A DNA stretch of 64,000 bases, from NCBI GenBank assembly GCA_029237695.1, contig CM055271.1, positions 36,638,462-36,702,461 on the forward strand, given 5' to 3'. Each line of letters begins with the position of its first letter. Position 1 is the stretch's first letter. The notes under the pieces were generated by a model. That model saw only the letters and a list, made by a program, of their open reading frames with translations, was not told the DNA's origin and did not search any database. Shown piece after piece: positions 9,335-20,972 of this stretch. Source of the stretch: Conchocele bisecta (lineage: Eukaryota; Mollusca; Bivalvia; Lucinida; Thyasiridae). Position numbers and translations under genes: made by a program.

Positions 9335-9645
9335 GATTTAAAAGTACATGCCCACTCGGTAGGCACAACATATCAGAGAAATCATCTGAGACATTTTCTG
9401 ACAAAATAAACATTCATTCACCATTACCCCACGTATTGATTGGCATTATTATGCATTTTATATCAGACGTGACTTTCCACACTGATATCAGGGGCGATAA
9501 CTTTGTTTCCTTAAAATGTTAACGGATATTACGGGCACTCGTAATTTTTAGAACGGGTGGAATAGTGACACAGCTATACACTTATTCAATTGCTATAAAG
9601 AACGGTATGTGCCTACTGAGTGGTCTTGTACCTTTAATGTTATTA
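9335..9645. mobile_element. Short terminal-inverted-repeat element, family 7, copy 1
   Basis: The ends are inverted: AAAGTACATGCCCACTC at the left and GAGTGGTCTTGTACCTTTAA at the right. The interior includes ATATCAGACGTGACTTTCC. A longer copy with extra internal DNA is at 55314-55820. No gene. Confidence 0.6.
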
Positions 9646-9759
9646 ATGGCCAAAAGGTTGTTGGCAGCAAACCGTGGAACAGGCAGTAGCTGAGTAAAAA
9701 GTATGCGATATCAACTTTTATTGCATGAAATTGGCTTTAATAACATTGTCATACAAATC

Positions 9760-10012
9760 TTTATACACTAGTGTAATAAATATGCAAATCAGCCCGCTAC
9801 TGAAAACTTGTTAGGTAATCAGCACAGCTGCAAATTATGATGCTGGGCTTTTGAAATAAATATAATCTAACAATTGTGATGATTTAATACGAGATTTACT
9901 TGTTGACTGATATTATAAGAAACTCGGCATAACCTCAATTCTTATGAAATCAGTAAACTAATTTATTAAGTATCATATCAAATCATTTCTCATGTAAGAT
10001 CCTCTATAAATA
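9760..10012. repeat. Dispersed repeat also present at 30870-31110
   Basis: About 250 bp with ATGCAAAT, AATTATGATG, TTGACTGAT and TTATGAAATCAGTAAACT blocks shared in order with 30870-31110. A fragment in reverse orientation is near 21210-21275. It sits directly upstream of exon A of the VWA-like gene. Confidence 0.55.
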
Positions 10013-10074
10013 AAGTGACATCAACTTATATAGGGAGTTGGGTAATAATATAATCTATTGATTTCCTCTTGTAG

Positions 10075-10191
10075 ACGAGTAACAAGCTGGTGAAGGAGGT
10101 GGGCAATGCCATGAAGGAGATGGACCTGACCTTCCGGTACAAGGCCAAGGACACAGACAAGGTCAAGGGCAGGACCACACTACCATTCCAG
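10075..10191 (+). CDS. Exon A of a VWA-like protein gene (internal exon)
   Basis: The acceptor TTTCCTCTTGTAG precedes and the donor GTACGG follows. The exon is 117 bp, exactly 39 codons in phase 0, with no stop. It encodes a basic, beta-looking segment (MKEMDLTFRYKAKD then GRTTLPFQ). It splices in phase to 20513, giving PFQ-VQIMYTL. Together the five exons give about 206 residues of a C-terminal region. Charged strand-rich stretches, then Ala-rich helices with GVAAAQKSA and AEQAKEHM, resemble the part after the VWA domain in circularly permutated Ras protein 1-like and bacterial VWA proteins. That identity is tentative. Upstream exons lie beyond the Polinton at the left edge. The last 80 bp and the donor are duplicated in tandem downstream. 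Confidence 0.75.
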
Positions 10192-10335
10192 GTACGGCTT
10201 GTATAACATTATCTATAGACCAGTGAAGGAGATGGACCTGACCTTCATGTACAAGGCCAAGGACACGGACAGGATCAAGGGCAGGACCACACTACAAATC
10301 CAGGTATGACTTGTATAACATTACATATAGACCAG
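10112..10335 (+). repeat. 112-bp minisatellite of an exon-donor boundary, first part
   Basis: The 3' part of exon A, its donor and about 30 bp of intron are repeated with a period of exactly 112 bp (donor junctions after 10191 and 10303). The copy keeps TTCCAG- or ATCCAG-type exon ends followed by GTATGA. The array is cut at 10335 by the 10336-14243 transposon and resumes at 14244. Confidence 0.85.
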
Positions 10336-13300
10336 TAGTCCTGGGGCAGGGGGCGAGTTCGTGTACATTTTTCTTTTAGAGCAAAACTTGTTTTATGTTA
10401 TTCTACATGACAAGACATTAAAGAAAAGTTTGGGTGACAAGCCCAACTCAGGTACGTTTTCTCTGTATAGTCCATTTAATCCGGCAGCCAAGCGCTAAAA
10501 TTACCAAAAATCACTGTATGGTTATTTCATAAAATACATCTTTAGTATTTACTCAACATTATTAGTTTTGTTTTATTTCAAGTACAAGGATATGCATAAC
10601 AACATGTTAATATGATACCATTCCATAACGTATGGTTGCTAGCACACCTGAATCATATATTACTTAATTTTAGTGAACGAAAAATCGAAATAAAAATGTT
10701 TTTTGTTTGAAAGAATGCCCAAGTTAGATGACACCACACTCAATCAATTTTGCCAGAAAAACGACCAAAATTGGTCAAAGGTTCCGCTATCCAGTGCTCA
10801 TAGCATTCACATATTCTTATTGATTCCACTCGTCTATATATGGTGTACATTAAGGATGGCATCAACCCACCCATAAATGACCGATTTTAACTCACAGAAT
10901 GTACATGCATGTATATAACAAGACTATATGGACGTGACTAAATAGATACACATTTACCAACTTTTGAGTATTGCACCCACTAAGTCATGTATTGCACACA
11001 TATAGCAATACTAGATAACCGTGACTAGATATATACCAAATTATGATACAATGTACTTCCACACAGTTACGTGATACAACTTTAACATTAATTAAATATG
11101 GATATAAGTACACAAACCAAGGTGCCGACTATGTTATGCGCTGTCCACAAGCAAACACAAAAAAAAATGAATATCATGATGGGAATTAACCATGTAGATG
11201 TTCAAGAACAATTATAGCTACATATATGACACATCCTTTCAACTGACATTGATAATACAAATGTGCATGCATCTTCTGGTCATTTCTTGAATAAGTCATT
11301 GTATAGCTGGATATAACACAATGTACGCTGAGCAGTGGTTTACAAATATATTGATTGTACGCTATGATGTACTTGTTTTGATATTTCCATGACAGTGAAG
11401 CTTCGTGATGAAGATGGTATTAACTGCAGAGATCAAATGTAGAAGTTACGTGTAGAACAAAACTGCAATAAGCTGTTTTTTACAAACAGGTGGTGAGGTT
11501 TTCTTGCAGTGACAAAATTTGACACATTTGACGACATGAGTCTCGAGCGCTTTCCATGATGTTCTAGGTAGTAACTGACATTGATCCTGACATTGATACT
11601 GTTCGGGCGTCAGTGACTCGACGATGTCAGTGTTCATTTGGTTCTCCATGACATGCATCGTTGTATATGCATTATACAGCGCACACTGAATATGAGGAAG
11701 CAGGCACTGACTTGTCGGTGAAAGGTTGTGGAGGGAGCTGCATTTGCTAAAGTGGAATATCTCTGCCTTCAGATCAGTAAAAGTTGTAGTATAGCTTCCT
11801 CTTCTCAGCATCTTCACTAAGTAATACTCGGCATTGATATGTGAATATGTGAATACACGAGTTTCTCCAGTAGAAGCGTGCCGATGTTTGATGACCAGAA
11901 GCTGGCCAACTCTGTTGGTAGAAGTGTCGCAGGCTCAATGGAACTAAGCGCAATTGGTACAGTATCAGTACGCCTCATTCTCTCGCTGTCCTTTATGGAG
12001 GGATCATCCGAGTACATATCGAACATATAGTCACAGCGCCCAAACGTATGGTAAATGTCTGTCAAGGATGTGAAAGCTGATAACAAGAACAAGTCCAAGA
12101 AGGCAGAGAGTCCATTCGCATGAACCGTGTGTACCGTGGCCATGGTACTAGTATCTATGACAAATGCAGAACATTTCTGGTGTGTATATTGACATTCCCC
12201 AGGTTTGAGACAAGTCTCCAATTCTTTTAGCAGTTGGCTCTTGTCTGGGTTGGTCATGATCCAGTCATCAGTGAAAAGCAGGGGACGGCGCCACATCATA
12301 CTCTAAGAGCTCATTGGTGGTGATGCCACGATCATCAGCAATTTCAATGGCTTTCTCATCAACATTTACCTCTTTTCATGATGATCTTCTGTGGTTTATG
12401 TCCGATAGTGTTCATTGATTTTAGATTCAGTCGATGAATGCTTTCACATAGCCTTATGTTTTCTTTTGCACAAAGCTATTGAGCCGAACTGTCTTGTATG
12501 TCTCATCCCCATTCGTGAAGGCATTTTTTGTGGTGGCATTTCTGATATCCGACCGCATAATCTCCTATGTCACAATGTTTTGCAGGGTTGTGGAAGACAT
12601 GGTTGACAAGAGGATCCATTTTCATCGATGAATGTGATAATTTCCTGGATTTTGGTTCTCCTTTCTGTTCGGCATGGCTTTTGACTACGACTCGTGGTGG
12701 TTCACACACGATTCATGTGTATTCTCCATAACACCATTCAAGATGTATTCAATATGAAGATTATTCCCTGCCATCATGGTATATCAAGTCCCACTTAGAC
12801 ACATACTGCGTCTGCTTCGCATGGCCGATAACTACATTACTACACTTGGAGGAGAGGTTGTGGACAGCTGTGAAGTGACCAGGCTTGTCCTTGATAGGAA
12901 AGTTCCCGTTTGAGAAGTTGACATAGACTGATGATGACGTTTCAGGCAGTTTCAATATGTCTTGCATGTAGAGAGCGCACCCTCGTAAGTGGTGGAATCG
13001 AATGGAGCGAACAGATAATTATAGAACACGTTGGATGGCAACAAGATGGAGCTCACATACCCCTCGCGATCGGGTCTCAACAGATCGTACCACATCCATC
13101 ATACGAAGAAATTGTGTTCAGAATTGGAAGTTCTCATTTACTATCGACATTTTTTCGAAGAAGCTGTCCAGATCTCTCACCAATTTAGTCGATGCAGTGA
13201 CACATTCGTCCATACACTTATGACTATCGTTGATGTCGTTCTTTGAGACGCTGGACATGAGCTTTTCCAGGAGAGTGAGAGCTGGTGCATATGGCTTTAT

Positions 13301-14243
13301 GTCGTTCTCAGCAAAACAAAATTATTGTAGAGAAGACGCTTGAATCATTCAGCAAGAAACTGAAGGCATTCAATAGAGGGAATGTAATGGCCTCCACAAA
13401 CAAAAAAGAATACTGGTATTCCATATGTAAAAGCTGCAGAGTTATGTAAATGGGTGTTTTAAGTTGGGATGATGTGGCTGTGTACATGCCTCGTTCATGG
13501 CATTCTACCTTCAATGTCTTGTTATTTATGCCAAATGTTCTGTTTGCTATTTTTTCCATCATTTTGGCAGCCATCTTGGTAATATGTCAATTAGGTCAAT
13601 TATAAATAAACTGTTTTTACTCATATTCTTGTCTATACGACCATACAGCAGGATAAACCGAATAGCTATTTATGTATCGTTCAATTTACGCGATACCGTA
13701 ATTTCTCAGAAATGTGTTAAAAATTTAGAGGTTAATTTTGGCGACTGTGTGTACCATATATCACTGTGGGTATCAATTCCTCTACAATTAATGAGAAAAT
13801 GTGTTGCTAATTTTAGAAACTCTATATAAGATTCTTTTAGCTTGATATATTTATGCTTGAGCCAACTTTGAGGCGAAAAGCATTTTCTTTTAGATTTTGG
13901 GGGCTCAATTGGAGCAAAATATGGTCACCGTGTTCCGATAATTAATTGTTTTGGTAATATTTTGTGCCAAAAAATTGTTAGCAATACTCGGACCATTGAA
14001 ACAACTCAACATTAATTAATTTTGAACGGATAGTAATGAAATATTCTATGAAACACCAATATCGTAATTTTAGTAATTTTATCGCTTGGCTGCCGGACTA
14101 AAATGGACTATACAGAGAAAACGTACCTGAGTTGAGCTTGTCACCCAAACTTTTTGTTAATGTCTTGTCATGTAGAATGAGATAAAACAAGGTTTTGCTC
14201 TAAAAAAAAAATGTACACGAAATCACCACCAGCCCCCACACTA
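10336..14243. mobile_element. 3.9-kb DNA transposon inserted in the exon-donor minisatellite
   Basis: Imperfect inverted ends of at least 180 bp (TAGTCCTGGGGC outward left, its counterpart ending CACTA at 14243) share TCGTGTACATTTTT, CTTTTAGAGCAAAAC and GGCAGCCAAGCG blocks. CAG on both flanks (10333-10335, 14244-14246) is a candidate 3-bp target duplication, and the surrounding minisatellite reads continuously if the insert is removed. The interior holds a degenerate minus-strand gene. The superfamily is unresolved: a 3-bp duplication fits PIF/Harbinger or CMC groups, but the ends do not match either well. Confidence 0.75.
11446..13560 (-). pseudogene. Degenerate transposon-borne gene
   Basis: Several minus-strand open stretches (11446-11817, 11817-12299, 12503-12967 and pieces up to about 13560) form one decayed gene. 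The best segment encodes LPTELASFWSSN and DIYHTFGRCDYMFDMYSDD, followed by IKDSERMRR. That order (D-x-V/M-FD, IK-x-S-x-R, then a FWSS-NK stretch) recurs in large uncharacterised proteins common in mollusc and cnidarian genomes, which I believe are mobile-element encoded. No catalytic triad could be assigned. It lies wholly inside the inverted repeats at 10336-14243, supporting that reading. Confidence 0.5.
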
Positions 14244-14590
14244 CAGTGAAGGAGATGAACCTGACAACGCCAAGGACATGGACAAGGTCAAGGGCAGGAC
14301 CACACTGCCATTCCAAGTATGGCTTGTATAATATTATCTATATACCAGTGAAGGAGATGGACCTGACCTTCAGATACAAGGCCAAGGACACAGACAATGT
14401 CAAGGGCAGGACCACACTACCATTCCAGGTATGGCTTGTATAACATTGCCTATAGACCAGTGAAGGTGATGTTCCTGACCTTCAGGTACAATGCCAAGGA
14501 TACAGACAAGGTCAAGGGCAGGACCACACTACCATTCCAGGTATGGCTTGTATAACATTATCTATAGACCAGTGAAGGAGATGGACCTCA
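14244..14590 (+). repeat. 112-bp minisatellite of an exon-donor boundary, second part
   Basis: Three further full copies have donor junctions after 14316, 14428 and 14540, each exactly 112 bp apart, and a fourth starts before the array dissolves near 14590. Exon-like parts stay open and similar to exon A; one copy ends CCAA rather than CCAG before GTATGG. None has a strong acceptor, only ATAGACCAG before the exon-like part. Confidence 0.85.
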
Positions 14591-14917
14591 CTCCATTGCA
14601 CACCTATGCGGCCTTCATGTCAAAGGTCAAGGTCAAATTACTTAGAAATTGGTGTCCGTAAGATTTGCGTTAAAGTGTTTGGGTACCCATTATCTCTGCA
14701 ACGTTAAGTCGGATTGACTTCTTATACTTCCTTATCATCATCCATATTTCATTCCATACCACACCCATGCAGCCTTCACGTCCAAGGTCAAGGTCAAATT
14801 ACTTAGAAATTTGCATAAAGTTTTTAAAATATTTATGTTAAACGTTTTATTTGTCGCTCCAGGTGGTGGCCGGGGCTATACGTGAGCCCCTGATCACTTT
14901 TTCTAGTTTTTTATGCG
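14591..14917. repeat. Intronic dispersed repeat with AAGGTCAAGGTCAAA motifs
   Basis: No gene. Two copies of a block with CAAGGTCAAGGTCAAATTAC occur near 14618-14640 and 14785-14808. Confidence 0.4.
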
Positions 14918-15545
14918 ACCGTTTTTAAAACGGTACGTATTATGTTTTACCGCGGGCGGGCGGCTGAAGAAAATGTGCATAGTTCGTATACGCAGCTCCT
15001 CTGAAACCGTTCGGTCGATCGATCTGAAACTATACACACGTCTTCTACACATATTGAAGATGTGCTCCTTGGTGTTTTTATGCCGAAAAAATATGTGTTA
15101 ACAAAAATATCGCTTTTTTAACTTAGCCATTTTTTCTACAATTTTCTATACAATTCTATATTTGGTACAGAGTTTGTGTACACAACTCCTCCGAAACCGT
15201 TCAGTTCATCGATCTGAAACTATACACACGTCTTCTACACATATTGAAGATGTGCACCTTGGTGTTTGTATGCCGGAAAAATATTTTGTAACAAAAATAT
15301 CACCTTTTTAACTTCGCCAATTTTTGTACATTTTTCTATACAATTCCATGTAGGGTACAGAGTACACAACTCCTCCGAAACCGTTCAGACGATTGATCTG
15401 AAACTATACACACATTTTCTACACATATCAAAGATGCGCACCTTGGTGTTTTTATGCCGAACAAATATGTTTAACAAGAATATTATCTTTTTAACTTAGC
15501 CATTTTTTCTACATTTTTGTATCCAATTATATATAGGGTACATAG
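14918..15545 (+). mobile_element. Helitron-like tandem-core element, family A, copy 1 (5' part)
   Basis: It opens with a small palindrome ACCGTTTTTAAAACGGT, then about three core units of 182-190 bp. Each unit carries CAACTCCTCCGAAACCGTTC, TGAAACTATACACACG and CTTGGTGTTTTTATGCCG. The non-LTR retrotransposon interrupts it at about 15546, and core sequence resumes near 19185. The same start palindrome opens the copy at 40982. Confidence 0.65.
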
Positions 15546-15567
15546 TTTGTGTACTTACTTAACTTAC

Positions 15568-18500
15568 TTAATGCTCTTCGTGCTGAGTAGCACATAAGGC
15601 CGACACCAAAGACCGCCATTCTATTCTATCATACGCCCATGTCTGCACCTGGCCCCAGCTCCACCCTTTCTCTTTCATCTCCTTCTCCACTGATCTTCGC
15701 CAGGTCTCTTTTGGCCGTCCCCGTTTTCTCCTTCCAATGGGTGTCCACCGAATGGCAACTCTGGGAATGGCATCTTGATCCATCCGATTAACATGCCCAA
15801 TCCAACGCCATCGTCGGCGTTTAATTTCCAAAGATAGCGGAGTTGTGTCTGTTCGTCGATGGAGTTCTTGGTTGGAGATGGTGTTTGGCCAGAAGATCCG
15901 GAGGAATCTGCGAAGACATCTCGTTTGGAAGACGTCCAGCTTGCGAGACGTGGCTTGTGTCACTTTCCAGGACTCAGATCCATATAGGAAGACTCCAAGG
16001 ATGTTGCTCTTGAAAATCCTTAACTTGGTCTTGATACTGAGCTTAGAGGATTTCCAGATGTTCCTTAGCACCGCAAAAGCTCATCTGGCTTTGGAAATTC
16101 TGTTGTTTACGTCCTTTTGTGAGTTTCCGTCGGTGGAAAGTTTGCTGCCGAGGTATACAAATTCTTCTACTTCTTGAATGTTGTTGTTGTTGTTCGTCCC
16201 GTTTTCTCCTTCCAATGGGTGTCCACCGAATGGCAACTCTGGGAATGGCATCTTGATCCATCCGATTAACATGCCCAATCCAACGCCATCGTCGGCGTTT
16301 AATTTCCAAAGATAGCGGAGTTGTGTCTGTTCGTCGATGGAGTTCTTGGTTGGAGATGGTGTTTGGCCAGAAGATCCGGAGGAATCTGCGAAGACATCTC
16401 GTTTGGAAGACGTCCAGCTTGCGAGACGTGGCTTGTGTCACTTTCCAGGACTCAGATCCATATAGGAAGACTCCAAGGATGTTGCTCTTGAAAATCCTTA
16501 ACTTGGTCTTGATACTGAGCTTAGAGGATTTCCAGATGTTCCTTAGCACCGCAAAAGCTCATCTGGCTTTGGAAATTCTGTTGTTTACGTCCTTTTGTGA
16601 GTTTCCGTCGGTGGAAAGTTTGCTGCCGAGGTATACAAATTCTTCTACTTCTTGAATGTTGTTGTTGTTGATCGTTACTGGTTGATCTGTTCCTGGATTG
16701 ACTTTCATGAGTTTGGTCTTGTTGGCCTTAATGCTGAGTCCAATCTGTTTCCCAAGTGTGTCCAGGGTGTCCGTCTTTGCCTGTATATCGCTGTGTCGTT
16801 GTGCAAGGAGAGCAATGTCATCAGCAAAGTCAAGGTCTTCTAGTGGTTATGTGAAGGTGCACTGTAAGCCTCTACTGACGCCTTTGGTAGTCTCCTTCAT
16901 TAGCCAATCAATACACAGGATGAAGAGTAGAGGAGATAACAGACATCCCTGCTTTACGCCAGTTTTGATTTGGAAACTGGGTGTCAGGTCTGTGCCGCAA
17001 ATGACTTGCGCACTGAAATCGGTGCAGAGCATCTTGATGACGGAAATAATTTTGTCTGGAATCCCATAATGGGATAATATCTTCCACAAAGATAGTCTGT
17101 GTACACTATCAAATGCTTTGGCAAAGTCAATGAAATTGGCATATACTGTGGCATTCCATTCGTTGCTCTGCTCAATGATCTGACGTAGTGTGAAGATCTG
17201 GTCTGCACATGATCTGCCTCTTCTAAATCCTGCTTGGTGTTTACGCAGCAGCTGGTCAACAGCGGTAGCTAGTCTGTTGAGAATGATTCTGCTCAGGATC
17301 TTGCTTGTCACTGACAGTAGCATGTTTCCTCTCCAGTTATTGCAGTCACTGAGATCCCCTTTCTTCTGGAGTTTGACAATCAGTCCAACATTCCATGGGC
17401 TTGGTACCATTTCAGAATTCCAAATCTCCTGCAGGATCGTTGTGAGTACGGTGGAGGTTATTTGATCCTCTGCCTTTAGCATTTCTATGTGTACTCTATC
17501 AATCCCGGGTGCTTTCCCACTTTTTTGCTGGCTGATGGCTAGTCTGGTTTCTTCCACCTTTGGCGGCTTTGTGTCTATATCGATAGTGGTTTCTGCTGGT
17601 AAGATGTTGGCTTCTGTCGTTGGATCCTCCCTGTTGAGTACTTTCTCAAAGTGGTCCTTCCAACATCTTAGCTTTTCCTCATGGTTTGTTACAATCATTC
17701 CTTGTGGATCTCTCACTGGTGTGTCTGTGGACTTGAATCCTCCTGTCAGTGTCTTGGAAATCTTGTACAGTGTCCCCATGTCCTGCCTTTCAGCTGCCAT
17801 CTCTGCTTCTGTCGCCAGCTTGTCAATGTAGTTCCGCTTGTCCACCTTCGCTCCTTGTTTAACCTCCTTGTCTAGGGATGCATATGTGGTGTTGAGTTGC
17901 CCTTTTAGCAGCTCTGACCTAGCCTGGAGTAGCTTCCGTTTGACCTCCTTCCTCTCATCTATCTTTTGCCACGTTCGCCTAGATATCCACTCTTCCTTCT
18001 TCCTTTTTCTGGTCCCTAGAACTTTCTCTCCAGCTTCCAGTATCCGCTGATTGAAGGTGTCAATATCCATCTCTTGTTGATCATTCAATGGACCAAACTT
18101 GTTCCTCAATTCTATCTGAAATGAGCTCTTCACAGTTGGATCCTTCAGCTTCGCTACATCTAGGGGTGGTTGTCTTTGTTCCTGCTTTTTGGCCTTTCTG
18201 AGCTTCAATTTGACAGTGGCTAGGATGAGTGTGTGATCACTTCCAACGTCAGCTCCCCTCATTGCTCTGACATCTTGTAGACTACCCCTCCATCTTCTAT
18301 TTATGATGATATGATCTATCTGGTTGTTTGTTCGACCATTGGGTGACTTCCAGGACCACTTATGGATATCTTTGTGCTGGAATATGGTGCCTCCAATAAC
18401 CAAATTGTTCTCCTCGCAGAGATCGACCAGTCGTTCTCCGTTGTCATTCATGACCCCGCAACTCTGTGTGCCCATAGTGGTTTCCCTTCCTGTGTTGTCC

Positions 18501-19048
18501 CGGCCAACTTTAGCGTTAAAGTCTCCTAAGACGAGAAGAACATCATGTGCTGGTGTGCGTGTTAATTCTTCTTGTACTCGATCATAGAAAGCATCCTTTT
18601 CTTCATCTTCTGCTACCTCAGTGGGTGCATAGCCTATGATGACGGTGAGCTTTGCATATGATGAGTTAAATCTCGCTGTCATGAGTCTCTCGCTGATGGG
18701 TTTCCACTCTATCAAGCTTCTGCGTACCTCTTTCGTCATTATCAACGCAACTCCTCTGGTGTGTTGGTCATCTGAGCGTCCTGAGTATGCAATATGGTGT
18801 CCTGTTGCTAGTTGTCTAGTGCCCGTTCCTGTCCACCTTGTCTCGCTAACTCCTAGAAGACCAATGTTGTAGTTCTCCATCTCCCTGATCACTTGAGCTA
18901 GCCGTCCTGTCTGGTAGAGTGTTCTAACATTCCAGCAGCCCACTCGTCGTGTCGTCTTCGGTTCAAGGATGTTCACTATCGGGATGTCAGTGTCCTGTCG
19001 GGTTTGACTGCCATCCGTCCTAGGTCCAGTCGTTTGGCGTGTGTCCAT
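15568..19048 (-). pseudogene. Non-LTR retrotransposon ORF: endonuclease plus reverse transcriptase
   Basis: The reading starts at 19048. An exonuclease-endonuclease-phosphatase domain comes first, with CWNVRTLY, GVSETRW, LVLGDFNAKVG and GSDHT. Reverse transcriptase follows, with QAGFRRGRSCADQ, NFIDFAKAFDSVHR (motif A), GVKQGCLLSPLLF and LDFADDIALL (motif C, about 16830-16800). The C-terminal region has WIGHVNRMD and GRPKETWRR. An in-frame TAA at 16847, a TGA near 16553 and a 478-bp tandem duplication of the 3' part inactivate it. The domain order and tail resemble RTE-like or related elements annotated in molluscs as craniofacial development protein 2-like. The clade is not certain. Confidence 0.85.
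15719..16674. repeat. 478-bp tandem duplication within the retrotransposon 3' region
   Basis: 15719-16196 and 16197-16674 are almost identical head-to-tail copies covering the C-terminal coding part. The junction lies at a GTTGTTGTTG run next to TCGTCCCG. Both copies share the same in-frame TGA, so the duplication came after that mutation. Confidence 0.85.
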
Positions 19049-19184
19049 CCTTATCCCATTATCTTCATTTTCTTTGGTGTAGGTTTCCGTAGCGTTTAAT
19101 ATTTTTTACGTGACAGGGTTGCTGGCCCTGTGCACAACCCTCCTCCTTTCTCATCCGGGCTTGGGACCGGCCATGGCGAAACAA

Positions 19185-19385
19185 TGTTTTTTAACAATAA
19201 TATCAACTTTTTAACTTAGCCATTTTTTATACATTGTTCTATACAATTATATATAGGGTACCGTGCTTGTGTACACAATTCCTCTGAAATCGTTCAGTTG
19301 ATCGATCTGACACTGTACACACGTCCTCTACACATACTGAAGATGTGCACCTTGGTGTTTTTATGCGGGCGGGCTGGCGGCAGGC
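19185..19385 (+). mobile_element. Family A core unit, resuming after the retrotransposon
   Basis: One core unit (TTTTTAACTTAGCC through CTTGGTGTTTTTATGC) continues the array interrupted at 15545. Confidence 0.6.
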
Positions 19386-20124
19386 GGCGGGCGGCGTCCA
19401 CAATCAATGTTAAGTTTTCGTGTTTGAGTCCATTTCTTTGTTACTGTACCACATAGGACCAGCACACTTTCACAGCTTCATGATCAAGGGGTGCCCACCA
19501 CAAATCACTATCCAACATGTTACCTGTTTTGTAACTTGACCCATTTTTTCCGCGCAGTCGACTTAGCCATTTTCAATGTTAAGTTTTCTCGTTTACAATG
19601 TTAAGTTTTCGTGTTTAAGTCAATTTCTTTGGTACTGTACCACCTAGGACCACCAAACTTTCACAGCTTCATAACCAAGGGGTGCCCACCACATACAACT
19701 ATCCAACATGTGACCATTTTTTTTTACCTTGACCTATTATTTCTACGTAATTGACATTTTCAACGTAAACTTTTTAACGTACGTCTGGTTAAAGTATTTT
19801 GGTTAAAGTTTTTTGTTATACTATATTTCTGCAACTGCTTCGTCCATTACCTTGATAGTTCACATGGGTGTTTATCATCATTGTCGCGCCCGCTTGCGGA
19901 AAATAGTCGGCATTTTGGCATACGTTCGTCCATCCGTACGTCCGTCCGTACGTCCGTACGTCCGTACGTCCGTGTGTCCGGTTAAACTTTTTTGGTTAAA
20001 GTTTTTCCATCTACTATATCTCTTTTTTTAGTGTGCTTCGTGGCTTTGCCTCGTTTCTTGTTTTCTACATTTTTGTATCATTTCTACTTTACACATCTCT
20101 GCCTAAATTAGTATACATGTTTAT
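19386..20124. repeat. Intronic dispersed repeats with a CGTACGTC microsatellite
   Basis: Two diverged copies of a block with CAATGTTAAGTTTTCGTGTTT and a shared CCACC-rich stretch (about 19410-19720), then a short GTACGTCC array at 19920-19978. A CAATGTTAAGTTTTC block also recurs at 24560-24590. No gene. Confidence 0.45.
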
Positions 20125-20275
20125 GACAACGAGATGAAGAAATAATGCTATAGAGTTTTAAATTCTCATTAATGTTTCTTGCCTTGGTGGTGACACCTTC
20201 ACATTTCTGCATCTCCGCTTTCTGGCCCATATTCGACTGGCATATGTTGTGACTTACGGCACTCTTGTTAGCATT
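20125..20275 (+). mobile_element. 3' tail of a family A Helitron-like element
   Basis: It matches 25378-25500 and 41868-41935: GAGATGAAGAAATAATGCTA, then CATTTCTGCATC and GACTTACGGCACT. This could be the true end of the element begun at 14918. Confidence 0.5.
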
Positions 20276-20512
20276 TGTTTCCTATTTAATAAGAACATCA
20301 AGAACATAATGTACATTTGTAAAAGTAAAATACGCGTTGAATTTACCTGGATACAAAATTTACCTGGATCTTTGAAGTAGTCTGTCCTTGCTAGTTTCAT
20401 CATTCCATTGCATAATTGATGTAGCAGCTACTTAGCTGGCCATTTTTCCAGTCACACCCGTGTCGCAATATTAATCGTGGGGATTATGAGACGATGGGAT
20501 TCTCTGTTGCAG

Positions 20513-20608
20513 GTGCAGATTATGTATACATTGAAGAACGAGATGCGAGCCCTGAGGGTGCTGAGTAAATCGCACCAAGTCACGCATGACCGCGAGCAAA
20601 TGGAAGAG
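20513..20608 (+). CDS. Exon B of the VWA-like protein gene
   Basis: The acceptor CTCTGTTGCAG and donor GTATGT bound 96 bp, 32 codons in phase 0. The segment reads VQIMYTLKNEMRALRVLSKS and then a charged HDREQMEE end. A hydrophobic strand followed by Lys/Arg fits a beta-sandwich edge after a VWA domain. It joins exon A and exon C without a frame change. Confidence 0.8.
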
Positions 20609-20639
20609 GTATGTGGTCATGTGACCTGGCTAAACCAAC

Positions 20640-20930
20640 CCTGGTTACGAGCCGAGTTCTCTGCATTTACAGTGTTTGCAAATGTTGGCTTTGTTGTCAA
20701 TAGAGTTGAAAGAGTTGACCTCATTAAGAGCCGATTCATCTGGATCTACAGTGTTTGCAAATGTTGGCTTTTTGGATCTGTTGGGTTGAAAGGGTTAACC
20801 TTCATTATGAGCCGACTCATCTCGATATACGGTGTTGGCAAATGTTTGCATTGTGGTTGAAAGGGTTAACCCTTATTACGAGCCCACTCGTCTGGATCTA
20901 CAGTGTTTGCACATGTTAGCTGCATGGTGT
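20640..20930 (+). repeat. Degenerate roughly 85-bp tandem repeat in the exon B-C intron
   Basis: Four imperfect units carry CTACAGTGTTTGCAAATG and GTTGAAAGGGTTAACC. The motif belongs to a dispersed family also seen near 28490-28740, 30545-30790 and 53640-53740. Confidence 0.55.
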
Positions 20931-20972
20931 ACGTTGTTACCAGGGTTAACGGTGGGCGTCGTATCGTTGTAG

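Larger units (their letters stand above)
15546..19180 (-). mobile_element. Full extent of the non-LTR retrotransposon insertion
   Basis: Family A repeat sequence stops at about 15545 and resumes at about 19185, so the insert is about 3.6 kb. At its 3' end (lower coordinate, minus sense) lies a short TTAAGTAAG microsatellite instead of poly(A), as in some RTE-like elements. About 130 bp of 5' leader lie above 19048. Target-site duplication was not resolved. Confidence 0.7.

Noticed and set aside
11446..13560. A host gene in the intron
   Set aside because: All pieces lie inside the inverted ends of the 10336-14243 element, are broken, and share no splice-bounded exons with the host gene.
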